Below are positions 15,348 through 22,487 of a stretch of 22,778 bases of DNA, in pieces. How positions within the stretch are numbered: position 1 is the stretch's first letter; each line of letters begins with the position of its first letter. Below the pieces are notes generated by a model. That model had not been told where the DNA came from, ran no database searches, and saw only the letters and a list, made by a program, of their open reading frames with translations. Source of the DNA: Actinomycetota bacterium (GTDB taxonomy: Bacteria > Actinomycetota > Thermoleophilia > Gaiellales > Gaiellaceae); contig JACDBY010000222.1 of assembly GCA_013694685.1 (NCBI GenBank), positions 1 to 22,778 of the forward strand. The letters run 5' to 3'. The position numbers were made by a program, and so were the translations under genes.

Positions 15348-15387
15348 GCCCTGCGCTATCTGCGGAACCGGATCGCGGACGCAGCTC

Positions 15388-16122
15388 TCAGATCGATCGG
15401 TCGTGGAAGACCGCCTCGATGTTGTGACCGTCCGGATCGGCCAGATAGGCGCCGAAGTAGCCGGCGTGGTACTCCGGTCGCTCGCCCGGCTCGCCGAGCG
15501 AGCTGGCACCGGCACGGCGGCCCGCGGTGTGGAATGCCCGGACGCTGACGGCATCGGGCGCCGAGAAGGCGAGGTGGACGTTCTCGGTGGGGACGCCTTC
15601 GATGAGGGAGAAGCTGGCGCCGTCTCCATGGACCCGACTCCGGTCCGGCAGCCTCGTCACGGAGTAGCCAACGGACGGAGCAACGGCCTCGTAGAACCGG
15701 GTCGCAGCGTCGAGCTCGCGGACGCGGAGCCAGAGATGGTCGAGCACGGTGCCGTCGCCGCGAGGCTCACCGTTGTGCACCGCCTCGACGCTCGAGCCGT
15801 CGGGATCGAGCACGAACGCGCCGTAGTAGTGCGGGCCGTACTCGGGCCGCGGGCCTGGACCGCCGTCGCTGCCATACCCGAGCGCCGTCAGTTCCGTCCA
15901 CCATCGATCGACCACGCTTCGGGAGGCGGCCTGGAAGGCGACGTGCAGCCGCCGCGTGACGGCACGTTGATCCCCTGCCTGAGCGACCGAGAAATCGTTC
16001 CACTCGACGAAGCCGGCGTCCTCGTAGGAGGCCGCGATCCCCCTCAGCGATGCAAGCGCGCGCTCGTAGAATTCTTTGCTCGCAGCGAGGTCGGTCACCC
16101 GGAGCGTGAGGTGATCGATCAT
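15388..16122 (-). CDS. Tandem VOC (glyoxalase/extradiol dioxygenase fold) protein
   Basis: A 244-residue protein of two vicinal-oxygen-chelate domains, at about 1-116 and 125-244. Each has the metal triad pattern: His4, His60 and Glu113 in the first (IDHLTLRV, RLHVAF, SSVEAVHN), and His129, His183 and Glu236 in the second (LDHLWLRV, NVHLAF, HNIEAVFHD). Both also end in YFGAYLADPDG-like strands (HYYGAFVLDPDG / GYFGAYLADPDG). This suggests duplication with two working metal sites. The family covers glyoxalases, dioxygenases and resistance proteins, so the substrate cannot be named. ATG 16122 has CCGGAGA upstream. It follows a truncated SnoaL-like ORF and precedes miaB. Confidence 0.88.
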   Translation of the reverse strand: MIDHLTLRVTDLAASKEFYERALASLRGIAASYEDAGFVEWNDFSVAQAGDQRAVTRRLHVAFQAASRSVVDRWWTELTALGYGSDGGPGPRPEYGPHYYGAFVLDPDGSSVEAVHNGEPRGDGTVLDHLWLRVRELDAATRFYEAVAPSVGYSVTRLPDRSRVHGDGASFSLIEGVPTENVHLAFSAPDAVSVRAFHTAGRRAGASSLGEPGERPEYHAGYFGAYLADPDGHNIEAVFHDRSI

Positions 16123-16139
16123 CGTGGTCTCCGGCGATC

Positions 16140-16310
16140 CTACGACCGCGCACGAGCGACCGTCTGTTCGAGCCTCGGGTGCGCGTGGAGGTGTCCGTGG
16201 GGCGCGTAGAGGGCGGCGATCGCATCGATGTCACCCTTCCGCCAAGACCTCGTCCAGACGTCGACCGAGCGGCGTGCCGCGGCCTCCCACGCGATCAGGC
16301 CAGCGCTCAC
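16140..16310 (-). CDS. Truncated SnoaL/NTF2-like ORF coupled to rny
   Basis: A 56-residue ORF. GTG 16310 overlaps the rny stop (TGA 16309-16307) as GTGA, and it ends at TAG 16142-16140. Residues 8-45 (WEAAARRSVDVWTRSWRKGD, then IDAIAALYAPHGHLHAHP) resemble the first helices and strand of SnoaL-like, NTF2-fold proteins, which are normally about 110-140 residues. The rest of the fold is missing and the VOC gene begins 17 nt later. It is therefore either a decayed fragment or a short protein kept for another reason. The overlap with rny is of the same type used by intact genes here. The SnoaL assignment rests on a short stretch. Confidence 0.55.
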   Translation of the reverse strand: MSAGLIAWEAAARRSVDVWTRSWRKGDIDAIAALYAPHGHLHAHPRLEQTVARARS

Positions 16311-17866
16311 TTGGCCACCTCCACCGATCGTGACTCACGGATCACGATCACCTTGACCTGACCCGGGTACTCGAGCTGATCCTCGATCTGTCGTGCGATC
16401 TCGTACGAGAGGAGGGCGGTACCGTCGTCGTCGACCTCGGTCGGCTCCACGATCACGCGGATCTCGCGTCCTGCCTGGAGGGCGTACGCCTTCGAGACGC
16501 CGGTCTTCGACATGGCGATCTCCTCGAGCTTGGCGAGCCGCTTGATGTAGTGCTCGAGCCCCTCGCCGCGCGCGCCGGGGCGTGAGGCCGACACGGCGTC
16601 TGCCGCGATCAGGAGCACCGCTTCGACCGTCTGTGGCTGCACCTCGTAGTGATGGGCCTCGATCGCGTGAACCACACCGTCGGACTCGCCGGCTCGCCGC
16701 GCCAGCTGCGCCGAGACGACGGCATGCGACCCGTCGACCTCGTGCGTCATCGCCTTGCCGAGGTCGTGCAGCAGCGCCGCGCGCTTTGCGGTCTTGACAC
16801 CGGCGCCGAGCTCGGCCGCCATGATCCCGGCAAGGTGAACGACCTCGAGTGTGTGCTTGAGGACGTTTTGCCCGTAGCTCGTCCGAAAGCGCAGCCGCCC
16901 CAGCACCGCGACGAGCTCCTCGCTGAACTCGCCGCAATTGGCCTCGTACACGGCCTGCGCGCCGGCCTGCTGGATCTGCTCCTCGAGCTCGGTCTTGGAC
17001 AGGTAGTACATCTCCTCGATCCGGGCCGGATGGATGCGACCGTCCTCGATGAGCTTCTCGAGCGTCAGCTTGGCGATCTCCCGCCGGATCCCGTCGAACG
17101 AGGAGAGGACGACGGCGTGTGGCGTGTCGTCGACGATCACGTCGACGCCCGTCAGGTGCTCGAGCGCCCTGATGTTTCGACCTTCCCGTCCGATGATCCG
17201 CCCCTTCATGTCGTCGCTCGCGAGCTCGACGACCGTCACCGTGGTCTCGGCCGTGTGGCTCGCGGCGACCCGCTGCAGGGCATCGGCGACAAGGGCGCGC
17301 GCGCGACGACGAGACTCCATGCGCGCCTCCTCTTCCATCTGGCGGACGGAACGCGCCAGCTCGTGCCGAACGAGATCCTGCGATCGCTCGAGGACGGTCG
17401 CCTTCGCCTCACCGAGGGTCATCGAGGAGATTCGCTCGAGCTCCTTGAGCGCCTCGTCTCGCGACGCCTTCAGCTCGTCCTGGAGCTGTTTGAGATGCAC
17501 CTCGCGGTCTCCGACACCCTGTTCTCGCCGAGCCATGTCCTCGAGCTTGTGATCGACCTCCGCGTCGCGCTGGACGATCCGCTCCTCCACCTTTGCGACC
17601 TCGACCCGGCGATCCTGGAGCTCCCGCTCGCTGTCGGCACGAAGCCGCACGGCGAGCTCGCGCGCCTCGACCTGTGCCTCGCGACGCACGGTCTCCGCCT
17701 CCCGCTCGGCATCCGCGAGGATGCGACGGCGCTCCTCGTCGCTCCGTCGCACCGACGAGGTGCTCGCCTGCCGCAGCCAGACCGCGGTGGCCGCGCCTCC
17801 GACTCCGAGCCCCACCAGCAACGCGATCACCGTGAGCAAGTCCGCTCCTCCAGGAGGGTTGGCCAT
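16307..17866 (-). CDS. rny: Ribonuclease Y
   Basis: A 519-residue membrane-anchored endoribonuclease that starts mRNA decay. The layout is complete: a transmembrane helix at about 9-30, a long charged coiled coil at about 40-190, a KH domain with GRIIGREGRN (222-231), and an HD domain with His367-Asp368 in ALLHDLGKAM and later ADAVSASRPGARGE and HYIKRLAKLEEIA. Length is typical (about 510-520). ATG 17866 follows an 8-bp hairpin, not a Shine-Dalgarno; the nearest strong ribosome site serves an ATG-TGA pair upstream. It lies downstream of recA-recX after a gap of nearly 200 bp, so it may have its own promoter. Confidence 0.96.
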   Translation of the reverse strand: MANPPGGADLLTVIALLVGLGVGGAATAVWLRQASTSSVRRSDEERRRILADAEREAETVRREAQVEARELAVRLRADSERELQDRRVEVAKVEERIVQRDAEVDHKLEDMARREQGVGDREVHLKQLQDELKASRDEALKELERISSMTLGEAKATVLERSQDLVRHELARSVRQMEEEARMESRRRARALVADALQRVAASHTAETTVTVVELASDDMKGRIIGREGRNIRALEHLTGVDVIVDDTPHAVVLSSFDGIRREIAKLTLEKLIEDGRIHPARIEEMYYLSKTELEEQIQQAGAQAVYEANCGEFSEELVAVLGRLRFRTSYGQNVLKHTLEVVHLAGIMAAELGAGVKTAKRAALLHDLGKAMTHEVDGSHAVVSAQLARRAGESDGVVHAIEAHHYEVQPQTVEAVLLIAADAVSASRPGARGEGLEHYIKRLAKLEEIAMSKTGVSKAYALQAGREIRVIVEPTEVDDDGTALLSYEIARQIEDQLEYPGQVKVIVIRESRSVEVAK

Positions 17867-17909
17867 CCCCGCGGCGTCCGCCGCGGTCGCTCACATCCGA
17901 TACCTCCCC
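17867..17909 (-). promoter_or_regulatory. rny leader: start-stop codon pair plus hairpin
   Basis: On the minus strand a strong ribosome site GGGGAGG (17909-17903) sits 6 nt before ATG TGA (17896-17891), a one-codon ORF in frame with rny. Next comes CCGCGGCG/CGCCGCGG (17886-17869), which pairs perfectly and ends 2 nt before the rny ATG. No other Shine-Dalgarno serves rny. The arrangement suggests that translation depends on reinitiation or on opening the hairpin. The rest of the gap, up to 18064, shows no gene. Confidence 0.4.
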
Positions 17910-18064
17910 GCCTGCGCGCGAGGCCGCGTGGCTCTGGGCCGGTGGATCCTCCTACGGGCGCGCCGCGGACGCGGAGGACGACGATCGGTCGATGGTTGAC
18001 GAAAGATTCATGGCGCTCTTCGTTCGGAACTACGCGAGTGCAGGGAAATACGGATGAAGCCCAC

Positions 18065-18652
18065 TCATCCTAGCGCCCGCGTCTCGACCGCCGCAATCAG
18101 CGCCTCCAGACTCTCCTCGGTGAACCCCCGAGCCGCGAGGAACCTGAGCGTCTTTGCCGTCGCTCCGCGAGCGGCGACGCAGCCCTCGATCCGCCGTCGC
18201 TCCGGCTCGAGTGCGGCGACGGCGGCTCGCGCCTGCTGCTCGTCGATCCCCTGCCGACGCAGGTCATCGAGCACGTAGAGATCGCCGAAGCCTCGCTCGG
18301 CGAGCGTTCTTGCACGCAACGAGGCGTAGCGCTCGTCGTCCACCAGACCGGCGCTCTCGGCGCGTTCGAGCACCTCCCCGCGTGTCGCCGGCGCGACCCC
18401 CGCGCGCGCGAGTCGAGCGGACAGCGTGAAGCGCGACTCCTCGCGCCGGGAGAGCGAACGAAGTGCGACTCCCTCGGCGCGTCGGCGACGCAGTGCCCCG
18501 GCAAGCGCCCCCGCTCGGTGCCGATCGAGCTCGTCACCGACGTGCAGGGACGCCTCCGCGGCGACGGCGACGGGAACGCTGCGCCACGGTGCGCCGTCGA
18601 GCTCGACCGCGATGCTCGAGCCGGCCCGGCGAAGCGCGGTGATCGTCGGCAT
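18065..18652 (-). CDS. recX: Regulatory protein RecX
   Basis: A 195-residue RecX-family protein that binds RecA filaments and limits their activity. The family's repeated three-helix units are visible: ALRSLSRREESRFTLSARL, GVAPATRGEVLERAESAGLVDDERYASLRA, then FGDLYVLDDLRRQGIDEQQARAAV and a final helix set with FLAARGFTEESLEALI. The first 50 residues (PTITALRRAGSSIAVELDG) form a beta-rich head seen in many actinobacterial RecX. ATG 18652 lies 22 nt after the recA stop. A longer frame reaching into recA is not needed. Its place next to recA is the usual one. Confidence 0.93.
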   Translation of the reverse strand: MPTITALRRAGSSIAVELDGAPWRSVPVAVAAEASLHVGDELDRHRAGALAGALRRRRAEGVALRSLSRREESRFTLSARLARAGVAPATRGEVLERAESAGLVDDERYASLRARTLAERGFGDLYVLDDLRRQGIDEQQARAAVAALEPERRRIEGCVAARGATAKTLRFLAARGFTEESLEALIAAVETRALG

Positions 18653-18674
18653 GGCTTCCGTCGGTCCCGCGAGC

Positions 18675-19748
18675 TCACGCGCTCGCCGCGACCTCCTCCT
18701 CGTCCGGCACGACGACCGGGCCAGCACTCTCGACGGCAATCGGTAGGAGGCGCGCCGAGACGATCTGATCCGGGCCTGCATCCGCCTGGATCCGTTGCAG
18801 AATGGTCTGCACGAGATCGGGGTTCTCGGTGAGGAACGCCGTCGCGTTCTGACGGCCCTGACCGAGGCGCTCGTCACCGACCGAGAAGTACGACCCCGAC
18901 TTCGTCACGATCTTGCGTTCGAGACCGACGTCGAGCACCGTGCCTTCCCAGGAGATCCCCTGGCCGTAGATCACGTCGAACTCCGCCTGCTTGAAGGGCG
19001 GCGAGACCTTGTTCTTCACGACCTTGACGCGGACGCGGTTCCCGAAGGCCTCGGTGCCGTCCTTGAGCGTCTCGATCCGACGGATGTCGAGCCTGATCGA
19101 CGCATAGAACTTCAGGGCGCGACCACCCGATGTCGTCTCCGGCGAGCCGAACATGACCCCGATCTTCTCGCGGAGCTGGTTCGTGAAGATGCAGATGGTG
19201 TCGGTGCGGTTGAGCGTCCCCGCGAGCTTCCGCAGAGCCTGGCTCATGAGACGGGCCTGGAGCCCGACGTGGCTGTCCCCCATCTCGCCCTCGATCTCCG
19301 CCTTGGGCGTCAGCGCCGCGACCGAGTCGATTGCGACGATGTCGACGGCGCCGGAGCGCACGAGGAGCTCGGCGATCTCGAGCGCCTGCTCGCCGTTGTC
19401 CGGCTGCGAGACGAGCAGCTGGTCGATGTCGACGCCGATCCGACGCGCATAGGTCGGGTCCATGGCGTGCTCGGCGTCGATGAAGGCGCAGATACCGCCG
19501 CGGCGCTGCGCCTCGGCGATCGCGTGGTAGACGAGGGTCGTCTTGCCCGACGACTCCGGGCCGAAGATCTCGACGACGCGGCCGCGCGGGAGACCGCCGA
19601 TGCCGAGCGCGAGATCGAGGGAGAGCGAGCCTGTCGACACCGCTCCGATCGAGACCTGGGCCGCGTCGCTCATGCGCATCACCGACCCCTTGCCGAACTG
19701 CCGCTCGATGTGGCCGAGCGCGACGTCGAGAGCTTCCTCCCGGTTCAT
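18675..19748 (-). CDS. recA: Recombinase RecA
   Basis: A 357-residue DNA-dependent ATPase for homologous recombination and LexA cleavage. Family marks: [10 protein letters not shown] near the start, Walker A GPESSGKT (63-70), DAEHAMDP, Walker [13 protein letters not shown] (135-146), and the L2 region [19 protein letters not shown] (188-206) followed by [10 protein letters not shown]. The acidic tail ends [19 protein letters not shown] at 19763-19758 is 9 nt before ATG 19748, so that start is preferred; ATG 19757 (three residues longer) abuts the ribosome site but forms an ATGA overlap with the restored thpR frame. An SOS box lies about 100 bp upstream. No intein is present. Confidence 0.97.
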   Translation of the reverse strand: MNREEALDVALGHIERQFGKGSVMRMSDAAQVSIGAVSTGSLSLDLALGIGGLPRGRVVEIFGPESSGKTTLVYHAIAEAQRRGGICAFIDAEHAMDPTYARRIGVDIDQLLVSQPDNGEQALEIAELLVRSGAVDIVAIDSVAALTPKAEIEGEMGDSHVGLQARLMSQALRKLAGTLNRTDTICIFTNQLREKIGVMFGSPETTSGGRALKFYASIRLDIRRIETLKDGTEAFGNRVRVKVVKNKVSPPFKQAEFDVIYGQGISWEGTVLDVGLERKIVTKSGSYFSVGDERLGQGRQNATAFLTENPDLVQTILQRIQADAGPDQIVSARLLPIAVESAGPVVVPDEEEVAASA

Positions 19749-19753
19749 CTGAT

Positions 19754-20310
19754 TCATCCTCCTGCGGTCAGCGAGACGCGATCGAGCACCTCGTACCGAA
19801 CGCCGGACGGGTGCAGACGGGAAAGGTAAGCAGCAGCACCGGACGGAACGAACGTTCCCGTCTCGGGCAGCGGCGGCGCGAGCTGCGGCCGCTCGCGGAA
19901 GCGAAGGACGGTGTGTGCGGCAGCCACCGACGCCGCTCGGGCCGATAGACGCCGAGAGCCTCGAGCCGCTCGTGGAGTGAACGCGCGAGCGCTTCCGCCG
20001 TTCCCTGTCGATCATCGAGGACGAGCATCCCGACGCTCCTCGTCTCGTGCCAGCGACTCGGCTCGAGTGACGGCTCCGTGACGCCCGCGGCACAGGCGCG
20101 AAGGGCTGCGACGATCTCGTCCACCTCAAACGCGGGCCTGCTCCCGAGAAAGGCGAGCGTGACGTGCAGATGGTCTCGTGGCACCTTCCGGCCGCCGGAC
20201 AGGTGCCGGTTCTGCCAACGCTCGATCGTCTCGAGGACGCCTGGTGGGAGCTCGAGCGCAAGGAAGAGCCGAAGGCGTTCATCGCCTACGACGCTACCCG
20301 CGGAAGTCAC
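19754..20310 (-). pseudogene. thpR: RNA 2',3'-cyclic phosphodiesterase ThpR (LigT/2H family), frameshifted
   Basis: The 2H phosphoesterase family opens cyclic phosphates on RNA with two H-x-T/S motifs. The first is intact (HVTLAFLG). The frame from GTG 20310 then reads [10 protein letters not shown] and runs out of family, ending at 19768 with a basic tail. The next frame carries [10 protein letters not shown], then [20 protein letters not shown], then EVLDRVSL, a normal ThpR ending, stopping at TGA 19756-19754. One missing base in the GTGTGTGC stretch (19911-19918) explains this and would restore HxTVLRF. It is either a real frameshift or a sequencing error. Its start overlaps the cinA stop (GTGA), and the restored stop overlaps the first recA ATG. 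Confidence 0.75.
19823..19858 (-). promoter_or_regulatory. LexA (SOS) box and -10 of the recA promoter
   Basis: GGAACGAACGTTCC at 19845-19858 contains GAAC-N4-GTTC and fits the Gram-positive/actinobacterial LexA consensus GAACRNRYGTTC at every position. On the minus strand TACCTT (19828-19823) is a TANNNT -10 box 16 nt past the operator, so the operator covers the -35 region. The recA start is about 75 nt further on. The site lies inside the 3' part of thpR. No other GAAC-N4-GTTC was noticed in the window. Confidence 0.7.
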
Positions 20311-21578
20311 GCGACTTCGTGCCGACTTCGTGTCAGAACTCGACGAGCGAGATGGAGAGCCGCCACCGTCGTCCGTGTCCGGATCCCGTCACGGTCCCCG
20401 GGAAACGAGAACTCGGTGCGACGTTCGAGCCCGGGCGCCGACACGTGCAGGTGCACGAGACCGACGGGTTTCGCTTCGGTGCCGCCGCCCGGCCCGGCGA
20501 TGCCGGTCGTCGCGAGGCCGACGTCGACGCCAAGTCGAGTGCGCGCGCCCACCGCCATCGCTGCTGCCACCTCGGCCGAGACGGCGCCGTGCTCGGCGAT
20601 CACGGCGGCCGGGACACCGAGCTCGTCGCGCTTCACATCGTCGGCGTACGCGACCACTCCGCCCGCGAAGACGTCGCTCGCGCCGGGCACGTCCGTGAGC
20701 CGGGCGGCCACGAGGCCACCGGTGCACGATTCGGCCGTCCCGATCCGGAGCCCTCGAGAGCGGCAGAGCTCGAGCACGAGCTCTGCGACCGACCGTTCGT
20801 CCTCGCTGAAGAGGTACCGCTCGAGCGGCTCCCGGAGCCCGGCGACGAGCACGTCGGCGCGCGCGTCCGCGCCCGGCTCCACCACGAGGTCGACATGGAT
20901 CTCGAAGTCACGTGCGCAGATCGTCGCCTCCACCCCGTTCCCATCACCTCCCGCCTCGGCGAGCGCGCGGGCGACGGCCGACTCGCTCGCGCCGAAGAAC
21001 CGCAGGACGCGACGTGCAGGAGGCGTCGTGCGGGCGAGTACCGCTTGCACCCGCTCGCTCGCTAGAGCGGCGGGCCAGAGGCGCTGGAGCTCGCCCGGTG
21101 GGCCCGGGAGAACGACGAAGACGCATGCGTCGCCGGGAACGACGAGACCGGGCGCGGTGCCGGCGATGCCGATCACCTCGGCGCCCGCGGGAATCGTCGC
21201 CTGCTTCGTCACGCCTGCCGCGAAGTCGGCGTACGGCCGGCCCAACCGCTCGGCGATCGAGCGCGAGACGCCGTCGATGTGCGTCTCGAGTGCGCGATCG
21301 ACCTCGAGCGGCGCGCCGAGCACCCGCGCGACGAGCTCGACCGTCCGATCGTCGTGGGTGGGGCCGAGCCCACCGGAGACGAGGATCAGATCCGCCTCGG
21401 CTGCGGCGCGGAGAGCCGACTCGAGGTCGGCGGGGTCGTCCCCGACGATCGTGATCCGCTCGGGCACGAGTCCGAGCGCCAGCGCCTCCCGCGCGTAGAA
21501 CGGGCCGTTGCGGTCCGTCCGATCGCCCCGGACGAGCTCGCTGCCGGTGACGACGATCGCCGCCCTGGGGCGGCTCAC
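20307..21578 (-). CDS. cinA: CinA-like protein: molybdopterin-binding fold domain plus nicotinamide-nucleotide amidase domain
   Basis: A 423-residue two-domain protein. The N-terminal MoaB/CinA domain (1-170) shows VTGSELVRGDR, the ILVSGGLGPTHDDRT block and LPGPPGEL; in the family it has ADP-ribose pyrophosphatase activity. The C-terminal PncC domain (about 262-423) shows the TAESCTGGLVAARLTDVPGA block with likely nucleophile Ser284, VAYADDVKRDELGV with Lys316, and TGIAGPGGGTEAKPVG; it deamidates NMN to recycle NAD. Length is typical for full CinA (about 415-430). Start GTG 21578 overlaps the RodZ-like stop (GTGA). The order cinA-(thpR)-recA is common in bacteria and can tie its expression to DNA uptake or repair. 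Confidence 0.95.
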   Translation of the reverse strand: MSRPRAAIVVTGSELVRGDRTDRNGPFYAREALALGLVPERITIVGDDPADLESALRAAAEADLILVSGGLGPTHDDRTVELVARVLGAPLEVDRALETHIDGVSRSIAERLGRPYADFAAGVTKQATIPAGAEVIGIAGTAPGLVVPGDACVFVVLPGPPGELQRLWPAALASERVQAVLARTTPPARRVLRFFGASESAVARALAEAGGDGNGVEATICARDFEIHVDLVVEPGADARADVLVAGLREPLERYLFSEDERSVAELVLELCRSRGLRIGTAESCTGGLVAARLTDVPGASDVFAGGVVAYADDVKRDELGVPAAVIAEHGAVSAEVAAAMAVGARTRLGVDVGLATTGIAGPGGGTEAKPVGLVHLHVSAPGLERRTEFSFPGDRDGIRTRTTVAALHLARRVLTRSRHEVA

Positions 21579-22285
21579 ACGCAGCTGGCCGACCGGCCCG
21601 TGACCTTCAGCTTGCAGCCGCGCGGGAGGATGATCCGCTTGCCGTCGAGCGTGACGACCACGTTCGCCGGCCGCGCGACGGCGAGATAGAGAGCCTTCTT
21701 CGTGAAGCGCTGCATCTGCCCGCTCTCGAGCGTGCCGGTATAGAGCGGCCTGCCGAAGGCCGTCCCGGCTCGCACCTCCATGAACGAGGGGCCGCCGACC
21801 GCGCGGATCGTGAGCGTCACCTGCTGCGCGGACTGCTTCGTCGTTGCGGCGACGCGAGGCGTCGGGGCGTTGATCCCCTCGACCTGGGGATCGTCCGGGC
21901 CGCCGAAGCGCCAGGCTGCGATCACGAGGGCGGTGACGACGAGGATCGCTGCGAGGGCGACACCGACCGTGCCGGACTCCCGCCTGTCGTGCCGCCGTCT
22001 CCGCGGCCCGCTCGGCGGCCGTTGCGCGCGCGGAGCTGCGCCTTCGTCACCGGCGATGTACCGGGAGTTGTACTCCTCGACGTAGAGCCGACCGTCCAGC
22101 CCGAGCGCGTCCGCGTAGACCCGGAGGAAGCCCTTCGTGTACGCGTGCCCCGGAAGCTCCGTGAACCGCTCGTCCTCGAGGTGGCGCAGGTACTTGGCGC
22201 GAACCTTGGTGCGCGTCTCCAGCTCCTCGAAGTTGAGGCCTTGGCGCGTGCGCGCCTCGCGCAGGCTCGAGCCGATCTCGAACAT
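21575..22285 (-). CDS. RodZ-like protein: N-terminal helix-turn-helix, one membrane helix, DUF4115-type tail
   Basis: A 236-residue bitopic membrane protein. Residues 3-70 form an HTH_25-type helix-turn-helix (IGSSLREARTRQGLNFEELE, then TKVRAKYLRHLEDERF, then GFLRVYADALGLD), the RodZ N-domain that contacts MreB in rod-shaped bacteria. A basic linker (RRRRHDRRES) leads to a transmembrane helix at about 107-126. The outside part (140-236) looks like DUF4115, with VTLTIRAVGGPSFMEVRAG and a late Cys pair (224, 235). The MreB link is family knowledge; here it could also be a more general HTH membrane protein. ATG 22285 has no Shine-Dalgarno but a TACACT -10 box 9 nt before it. It heads the cinA-thpR-recA run. 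Confidence 0.88.
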   Translation of the reverse strand: MFEIGSSLREARTRQGLNFEELETRTKVRAKYLRHLEDERFTELPGHAYTKGFLRVYADALGLDGRLYVEEYNSRYIAGDEGAAPRAQRPPSGPRRRRHDRRESGTVGVALAAILVVTALVIAAWRFGGPDDPQVEGINAPTPRVAATTKQSAQQVTLTIRAVGGPSFMEVRAGTAFGRPLYTGTLESGQMQRFTKKALYLAVARPANVVVTLDGKRIILPRGCKLKVTGRSASCV

Positions 22286-22294
22286 GAGCGGAGC

Positions 22295-22300
22295 AGTGTA
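22295..22300 (-). promoter_or_regulatory. -10 box of a near-leaderless RodZ-like gene promoter
   Basis: TACACT on the minus strand is 9 nt before ATG 22285 with no ribosome site between. The hexamer and spacing are identical to those before miaB. Confidence 0.5.
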
Positions 22301-22337
22301 GACGCAGATCGCCGCTTTGCGACACAGACGCAGAGCA

Positions 22338-22361
22338 CGTGTCCGACTGAAGTCGGACACG
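22338..22361. repeat. Perfect 24-nt palindrome of the intergenic repeat family
   Basis: CGTGTCCGACT and AGTCGGACACG pair at all 11 positions around a GA centre. It lies about 40 bp upstream of the RodZ-like gene's -10 box. A copy matching 19 of 22 positions is at 3755-3776. It could be a terminator, a protein site or a small mobile repeat. Confidence 0.6.
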
Positions 22362-22385
22362 CTGCGGCAGTTGCGACCGCGAACG

Positions 22386-22473
22386 CTGACGCCGAAGGCG
22401 GCAGCTTTCAGGGGTCTGCCCGCGCCGCAGGCGGGGGATCAAGCGGCAGGAATCCGCTTCTACGGATTCCTGC
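22386..22473 (-). terminator. Hairpin cluster after the right-edge gene
   Basis: The gap 22361-22487 holds no gene but several hairpins. 22446-22473 pairs GCAGGAATCCG with CGGATTCCTGC (perfect 11 bp, 6-nt loop), 15 nt past the stop of the minus-strand membrane-protein gene, and is the best terminator. Weaker ones are a CCCGC/GCGGG stem near 22415-22433 and GCTG-CGCC/GGCG-CAGC at 22386-22406. Confidence 0.5.
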
Positions 22474-22487
22474 TTCGCGAAACAAAC

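Noticed and set aside
17409-17894. 161-residue minus-strand frame with GTG 17894 and a good ribosome site
   Set aside because: Overlaps rny out of frame, is Arg/Gly/Ala-rich, and lacks any family pattern; the ribosome site is better explained by the ATG-TGA pair.
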